A DNA stretch of 55,654 nt from Chitinophagales bacterium. Lineage in GTDB: Bacteria; Bacteroidota; Bacteroidia; Chitinophagales; Chitinophagaceae. Within the stretch, counting starts at the first letter, position 1. The number at the start of each line of letters is the position of its first letter. The notes below the pieces were generated by a model, which was not told where the DNA came from, searched no databases, and saw only the letters and a list, made by a program, of their open reading frames with translations. Location: the NCBI GenBank assembly GCA_013297995.1, contig JAAFJB010000012.1:1-55654 (forward strand), given 5' to 3'. The position numbers and the translations under genes were made by a program. Shown here piece after piece: positions 51,071-55,654 of this stretch.

Positions 51071-54000
51071 ATGCAGTTTAATAAGATCAATAATATTACG
51101 GGTTGGGTAGTGTTCTTAATTGCCAGCATTGTTTATATCCTTACGGCCGAAGCAGGTGGTAGCTTTTGGGATTGTGGTGAATTTGTAAGTAGCTGTTATA
51201 AGCTACAAATTCCCCATCCTCCGGGAGCTCCTTTATTTGTAATTCTAGGTAGAATTTTCATTGTGATTTTTGGAGATAACCCACTCAATGCTGCCAAAGC
51301 AGTGAATATGATGAGTGCTTTATCCAGCAGTTTTACCATTTTATTTCTGTTCTGGACCATCACCCATTTTGCGCGTAGAATCATGGATATTAAAACCAGT
51401 TCCCTACCTACCGCTTACCAAGTATGGATGATTATGGGTGCTGGGGTAGTAGGTGCATTGTCTTACACTTTCAGTGATTCATTTTGGTTTAGTGCGGTGG
51501 AAGGTGAAGTATATGCACTCTCTTCTTTTTTCACTGCCATCGTTTTCTGGGCCATCCTTAAATGGGAAAACCAAGCCGATGAGCCTGGCGCGGATAAATG
51601 GATTGTGTTCATATTTTTTATGATGGGCCTTTCTATTGGGGTTCACTTACTCAATCTACTCACCGTTCCTGCCATTGTAATGGTGTACTATTTCCGCAGA
51701 AGAGAAACCTTTAATTATACGGTGGTGCGTTCTTGGTTTATCCGTATTGCAGCCATAGGAGGTGCTTTGGCTTTTGTGGTAGCATTAATTGCTGGGGCAG
51801 CTGATGCGGGTGAGAATATGGCTATGGATGGTACTATTGCGGGTCTCGTTATTTTAGGTACTGTTATGGCTATTGGGTTATTATTCGCCGTAGAAAAATT
51901 CAATCCTAAAAACAAAGCTTATTTTGGTGGAGTATATATTTTCTTCCTCATTGGCTGCGCTGTTACTGGCATTATTCAAGTAGGGGTGATTCAGTATTCA
52001 GTTAAATTGGCGGGCTCTTTTGACCGATGGTTTGTAAATGGAGCGGGCATGCCTTTCTTCACTGGCTTTGCCATTTTTTTCTGCCTAGTGGCCGCCGCCA
52101 TCTGGTATGGTTTGCATATTGCCGCTAAAAAGCTATGGCCTTATCTTACGCTGGCCATCTGGTGTATTGCCTTTATGTTTATTGGCTACAGCACTTATTT
52201 AACTACCATGATCCGCAGTACTGCCAACCCCTCCGTTGACATGTATAATGTAGATAATCCAATGAGCTTGGTTGGTTATTTGGGTCGGGAACAATATGGT
52301 GATTTTCCGTTGTTATATGGTCAAAAATTTACAGCCCAGCCGGTTGATTTGAAGAATACTGGCATGCGTTACCAAAAAGCGCGTGATAAGTATATTGAAG
52401 TGGGGCAGGATAAAAAATATGTGTACGCAGCGGAAGACAAAATGCTTTTCCCCCGTGTTTGGGATGCCAGCGACGATCAATACCATGCGTACTATTATGC
52501 TAGTTTTTTAAATATTCCTAAGTTAAAAGACGGTACTTATGAGCGGGCGCCCAACCAAGCGGATAATATTAAATTCTTTGGAGGCTATCAAGTCTACTGG
52601 ATGTATTTGCGCTATTTTATGTGGAATTTCTCTGGTAAGCAAAACGATATCCAAGGGGTTTATACTGGGAATGTTCGTGATGGCAACTGGATAACAGGAA
52701 TTTCCTTTATTGATAATCTTATTTACGGCGATCAAAGTCAACTGCCCGATTCCCTCAAAAAGAACAAAGCCAATAATAAATTATTTGCCCTTCCTTTTAT
52801 ATTGGGATTGATTGGCTTTTTCTACCACCGTAAAAAACGTGGCGATGATGCTTTCAGTAATTTACTGATGTTTTTCTTCACTGGCTTTGCTATTGTACTC
52901 TACCTCAACCAAGCGGGTAATCAACCCCGTGAGCGTGATTATGCGTATGTAGGCAGCTTCTATGCTTTTGCTGTTTGGATAGGATTGGGGGTGATGGGCA
53001 TTGCTTCTTTTTTACAGAAAAAACTCAATGCAACTTCAGCTGCCGCATTGGCTACTCTTGTTTGCCTCTTAGCCGTGCCTGCGGTAATGGCGCAACAGGA
53101 ATGGGATGATCATGATAGAAGTAAGAAAGTATTGTCGAGAGACCTGGCCAAAGATTATTTAGAAAGCTGCGCACCCAATGCCATCCTTTTCACTTTTGGC
53201 GACAACGATACCTATCCCCTTTGGTATGCCCAAGAAGTAGAAGGCATTCGCCCCGATATTCGGGTGATTAATTACAGCTTGTTGGGAATTGACTGGTATA
53301 TTAATGAACTCCGATACAAAGTAAACCAGAGTGCGCCTATCGACGTGATTTGGTCGGCCGAGCAAATTGAAGGTTCTAAGAGAGATTATGCCATGTATCG
53401 TCCCAAACCCAATATTCCAGAAGATAGGTTCTATGATTTATTCGATTTAATGAAGAACTATGTGGGCAGTGATGATAGAACTAAAATGGAAGACAGGGGC
53501 AATGGCGAACCACTGAGTACATTCCCTGTTCGTAAATTCTCTGTGCCGGTAGATAAGGCTTTGGTATTGGCTAATAAAACGGTTAACCCTACCGATAGTG
53601 TGGTTAATGAAATGCGTTTTGAACTGCCTAAATCTTCTATGATGAAGAATGATATGGCCGTTCTGAATATTATTGCTGCCAACAAATGGAATCGCCCCAT
53701 CTATTTTACCAACCCTCAAATTGAATTGGGCTTTGATCAATTTCTTAGAAGAGATGGATTGAGTCACCGTTTGATTCCTGTACAAAATTCAAGGGTTAAT
53801 ACCGATTGGATGAAAGACAAAGCAATGAATGTATTTGCTGCGGGTAATGCGGATATTAAAGGCGTTTATTTTGACGAAGAAAATCGCAGACACCTTAACA
53901 GTATCCGCTCTGCCTACGCTGATTTGGCCATTGATCTTGCCAATACGGGCAGAAAAGAAGAAGCCAGAAAAGTATTAGAGAAAGTAGATAAGATGATGGA

Positions 54001-54316
54001 TGAAGATAATTTCTCCTACGGCATGGTAAGCAGGGGTAATATGCATAACCGGAATTCTATAATGTTCCTCGAAGCTTGTTATATGGCCGATGCAAAAAAA
54101 TTAATTGATAAAGTTGAAAAGTCTGTAAACAAAGATTTAAAACAACAAATTCAATATTATGATTCACTAGAGGGAATGAAAGCAGAGTTAATGGCCGACG
54201 AGAAACGCATTGCCGAAGGCTATTTGGATGGATTAGAACGAATGAAAACGGTGTACAATCCCGCCATACAAATTCCAGGTAAATTAATGGCACCCAAAAC
54301 CAGCGGTGCTAATTAA
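51071..54316 (+). CDS. DUF2723 / GT117-type membrane glycosyltransferase
   Basis: 1081 residues. The N-terminal half has about twelve membrane helices and the DUF2723 signature: YILTAEAGGSFWDCGEFVSS, where the acidic residues of the first loop resemble the catalytic Asp/Glu of GT-C enzymes, then LQIPHPPGAPLFVILGRIF and SFSDSFWFSAVEGEVYALSS. The C-terminal part is periplasmic: NAILFTFGDNDTYPLWYAQEVEGIRPDIRVINYSLLG is a well conserved stretch, and a TPR-like helical tail follows. The family is proposed to start protein O-glycosylation in Bacteroidota. The start at 51071 gives the conserved N-terminus; a longer frame reaching back to 50900 overlaps the previous gene. A strong terminator follows. 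Confidence 0.85.
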   Translation: MQFNKINNITGWVVFLIASIVYILTAEAGGSFWDCGEFVSSCYKLQIPHPPGAPLFVILGRIFIVIFGDNPLNAAKAVNMMSALSSSFTILFLFWTITHFARRIMDIKTSSLPTAYQVWMIMGAGVVGALSYTFSDSFWFSAVEGEVYALSSFFTAIVFWAILKWENQADEPGADKWIVFIFFMMGLSIGVHLLNLLTVPAIVMVYYFRRRETFNYTVVRSWFIRIAAIGGALAFVVALIAGAADAGENMAMDGTIAGLVILGTVMAIGLLFAVEKFNPKNKAYFGGVYIFFLIGCAVTGIIQVGVIQYSVKLAGSFDRWFVNGAGMPFFTGFAIFFCLVAAAIWYGLHIAAKKLWPYLTLAIWCIAFMFIGYSTYLTTMIRSTANPSVDMYNVDNPMSLVGYLGREQYGDFPLLYGQKFTAQPVDLKNTGMRYQKARDKYIEVGQDKKYVYAAEDKMLFPRVWDASDDQYHAYYYASFLNIPKLKDGTYERAPNQADNIKFFGGYQVYWMYLRYFMWNFSGKQNDIQGVYTGNVRDGNWITGISFIDNLIYGDQSQLPDSLKKNKANNKLFALPFILGLIGFFYHRKKRGDDAFSNLLMFFFTGFAIVLYLNQAGNQPRERDYAYVGSFYAFAVWIGLGVMGIASFLQKKLNATSAAALATLVCLLAVPAVMAQQEWDDHDRSKKVLSRDLAKDYLESCAPNAILFTFGDNDTYPLWYAQEVEGIRPDIRVINYSLLGIDWYINELRYKVNQSAPIDVIWSAEQIEGSKRDYAMYRPKPNIPEDRFYDLFDLMKNYVGSDDRTKMEDRGNGEPLSTFPVRKFSVPVDKALVLANKTVNPTDSVVNEMRFELPKSSMMKNDMAVLNIIAANKWNRPIYFTNPQIELGFDQFLRRDGLSHRLIPVQNSRVNTDWMKDKAMNVFAAGNADIKGVYFDEENRRHLNSIRSAYADLAIDLANTGRKEEARKVLEKVDKMMDEDNFSYGMVSRGNMHNRNSIMFLEACYMADAKKLIDKVEKSVNKDLKQQIQYYDSLEGMKAELMADEKRIAEGYLDGLERMKTVYNPAIQIPGKLMAPKTSGAN

Positions 54317-54327
54317 AACTAATTCTT

Positions 54328-54358
54328 AAAGCGTTGGGTTCTCCCAACGCTTTTTTTT
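54328..54358 (+). terminator. Intrinsic terminator after the DUF2723 gene
   Basis: AAAGCGTTGGG (54328-54338) pairs perfectly with CCCAACGCTTT (54343-54353), loop TTCT, followed by T to 54358. Confidence 0.93.
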
Positions 54359-54394
54359 GTTGAACCTATTTCATTTTCTATTGTTTTAATTGAT

Positions 54395-55492
54395 ATGCTG
54401 GGTTACCGATTCATACCATTCAATCCCAACGAGCAAGCGGGCACTAAGTTTGAACAATTGCTAGATGTATTTATGCAATTGCTAAACTATACTAGTGGTG
54501 ATGCTGCCGAAGCACTTCAATGGATGAATGAGCTTGATCAAAAATTCAAGCTTACCAACGATGATTATGGCATGGGTGATTTTATTGAAGACCTAAAGCA
54601 AAATAATTACCTTAAAGAGAATGATGCAGATGGAAGTTTCACCATCACTGGAAAATCAGAACAAACCATCCGTAAGAAAAGCCTAGAAGAAATTTTTGGT
54701 AAATTAAAGAAATCGAAGCAGGGCAGTCACCAGACTTTCAAGCAAGGTCAAGGCGATGAATTGAATGCAGATACCCGACCTTTTCAATTTGGTGATATGC
54801 TGGAGCAAATAGATTTTACCGAAAGCATCCGCAATGCACAAATTAGCAGGGGAGTGGCTTCGTTTTCTATGCAAGAAGACGATTTGCAAATTCGCGAAAG
54901 CGATTTTAAAACCCAGACTTCCACCGTATTAATGATTGATATCTCTCACTCCATGATTTTGTACGGCGAAGATAGAATTACGCCCGCCAAAAAAGTAGCC
55001 ATGGCATTGAGCGAACTCATCACCACCAAATACCCTAAAGACACCATTGATATTGTTGTATTTGGCAATGATGCTTGGCGTATTGAAATTAAAGACCTGC
55101 CCTATTTAAAAGTAGGGCCTTATCATACCAATACCGTAGCAGGTTTGGAGTTGGCAATGGACTTGCTTCGAAGAAGAAAAAATGCCAACAAACAAATTTT
55201 TATGATTACCGATGGAAAGCCCACTTGCCTAAAAATTGGTAAACAATATTATAAAAACAGTTTTGGACTAGATCGTAAAGTAGTGAACCGTTGCATTAAT
55301 TTGGCAGCCCAATGCAAGAAATTAAAAATTCCAATCACTACTTTTATGATTGCATCCGATCCCTATCTGCAAAATTTTGTACAAGAATTCACCGAGATGA
55401 ATAATGGGAAAGCTTTTTTTGCTTCCTTAGATAAACTAGGGGCTTTTGTATTTAAAGATTTTGAAAGCGGTAAAAGAAAAATGGTTTATTAA
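54395..55492 (+). CDS. VWA-domain protein, partner of a MoxR/Mg-chelatase-type ATPase
   Basis: 365 residues. The N-terminal half (to about 170) is charged and helical. The C-terminal half is a von Willebrand A domain with MIDAS residues D182, S184 and S186 (VLMIDISHSMILYGEDR), a Thr in GPYHTNTVAGLELAM and the Asp in IFMITDGKPT. No signal peptide or membrane helix is seen, so it is cytoplasmic, like CoxE or BchD-type proteins. The next gene, 25 nt downstream, is the start of an AAA ATPase, the usual partner: the two would form a chelatase-like remodelling complex. The substrate is unknown. Confidence 0.85.
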   Translation: MLGYRFIPFNPNEQAGTKFEQLLDVFMQLLNYTSGDAAEALQWMNELDQKFKLTNDDYGMGDFIEDLKQNNYLKENDADGSFTITGKSEQTIRKKSLEEIFGKLKKSKQGSHQTFKQGQGDELNADTRPFQFGDMLEQIDFTESIRNAQISRGVASFSMQEDDLQIRESDFKTQTSTVLMIDISHSMILYGEDRITPAKKVAMALSELITTKYPKDTIDIVVFGNDAWRIEIKDLPYLKVGPYHTNTVAGLELAMDLLRRRKNANKQIFMITDGKPTCLKIGKQYYKNSFGLDRKVVNRCINLAAQCKKLKIPITTFMIASDPYLQNFVQEFTEMNNGKAFFASLDKLGAFVFKDFESGKRKMVY

Positions 55493-55517
55493 TACATCTC
55501 CCCTACTAAAAATAAAT

Positions 55518-55654
55518 ATGGATATCGAACAAATAAATACCCTAGCAGCATTAAAGAAAAGTGGCTACCAGCCTAAGTCAGTTAAAGAAGAAGTGCGAAA
55601 TAATCTTATTCAAACCATCCGCAATAAAGAAAATCCTTTTACGGGTATTATGGG
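55518..55654 (+). CDS. Mg-chelatase/MoxR-type AAA ATPase, N-terminal fragment (partial)
   Basis: The frame is open from ATG 55518 to the right edge (45 codons). It reads MDIEQINTLAALKKSGYQPK, then SVKEEVRNNLIQTIRNKENP and FTGIMG. The SGYQPKSVKEEVRNNLI and NPFTGIMG segments resemble the start of Bacteroidota magnesium-chelatase-like (ChlI/sigma-54-interacting) ATPases, where F-x-G-I-x-G precedes the Walker A. Walker motifs are beyond the window, so the assignment rests on this N-terminus and on the VWA gene upstream. Confidence 0.65.
   Translation, partial: MDIEQINTLAALKKSGYQPKSVKEEVRNNLIQTIRNKENPFTGIM

Overview
The window looks like a chromosomal segment of a member of the Bacteroidota, most likely order Chitinophagales (Chitinophagaceae-like). 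This rests on the rpsU-xerC-hpf-tRNA-tuf-secE-nusG order, promoters of the type TTTG / TANNTTTG, an almost complete lack of Shine-Dalgarno sequences, low-GC AT-rich spacers, and protein families typical of this phylum (DUF2723/GT117, VWA plus MoxR-type AAA, OmpH-like periplasmic protein, FemAB/GNAT-like protein). The genus is not determinable from the sequence alone. No transposase, IS element, prophage or CRISPR array is visible.

Region 1 (1-5.4 kb): housekeeping genes. These are a partial tyrS, an RDD membrane protein, an HscA-type Hsp70, riboflavin synthase, ribosomal protein bS21 (with the only clear Shine-Dalgarno I found here), XerC/D recombinase and a ribosome hibernation factor. Region 2 (5.4-22 kb): translation and transcription core. 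Four tRNAs (Thr-UGU, Tyr, Gly-UCC, Thr-GGU) precede tuf, in the same order as the E. coli thrU-tyrU-glyT-thrT-tufB operon. Then come tRNA-Trp, secE, nusG, rplK, rplA, rplJ, rplL, rpoB and rpoC. This conserved string is interrupted between nusG and rplK by a three-gene glycan cassette: a GT14 glycosyltransferase, an FdtA/QdtA-like sugar ketoisomerase and a DegT-family sugar aminotransferase. Region 3 (22-27 kb): mixed metabolism, with an OmpH-like protein, APC permease, heptose-7-phosphate kinase, isoaspartyl peptidase and IspD.

Region 4 (26.9-47.7 kb): a large exopolysaccharide or surface-glycan locus. A minus-strand arm carries a FemAB-like protein, a polyprenyl-phosphate sugar phosphotransferase, a Gfo/Idh/MocA dehydrogenase and a GT2. 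A plus-strand arm carries a CheY-like receiver, a second sugar phosphotransferase fused to a degenerate receiver domain, a half-length TolC-like outer-membrane protein, a Wzc-like copolymerase/ATPase, several glycosyltransferases (GT2, GT1-type, GT8, GT14), an FkbM methyltransferase, a 49-residue membrane peptide, a Wzy/O-antigen-ligase-like polymerase, a Wzx-like flippase and another intact receiver. Together these could prime a lipid carrier, assemble and flip repeat units, polymerise them and export the chain. The receiver domains suggest control by phosphorylation, although no histidine kinase is encoded in the window.

Region 5 (47.7-55.6 kb): dapA and accA on the minus strand, tRNA-Asp, an unrecognised exported protein, a large DUF2723 membrane glycosyltransferase, and a VWA protein followed by the start of a MoxR/Mg-chelatase-type AAA ATPase that runs off the right edge. 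An 8-bp intergenic repeat family (AATAACNN) occurs at three unrelated sites. The best candidate for something undescribed is the receiver / pseudo-receiver-phosphoglycosyltransferase pair at 31.2-32.9 kb.
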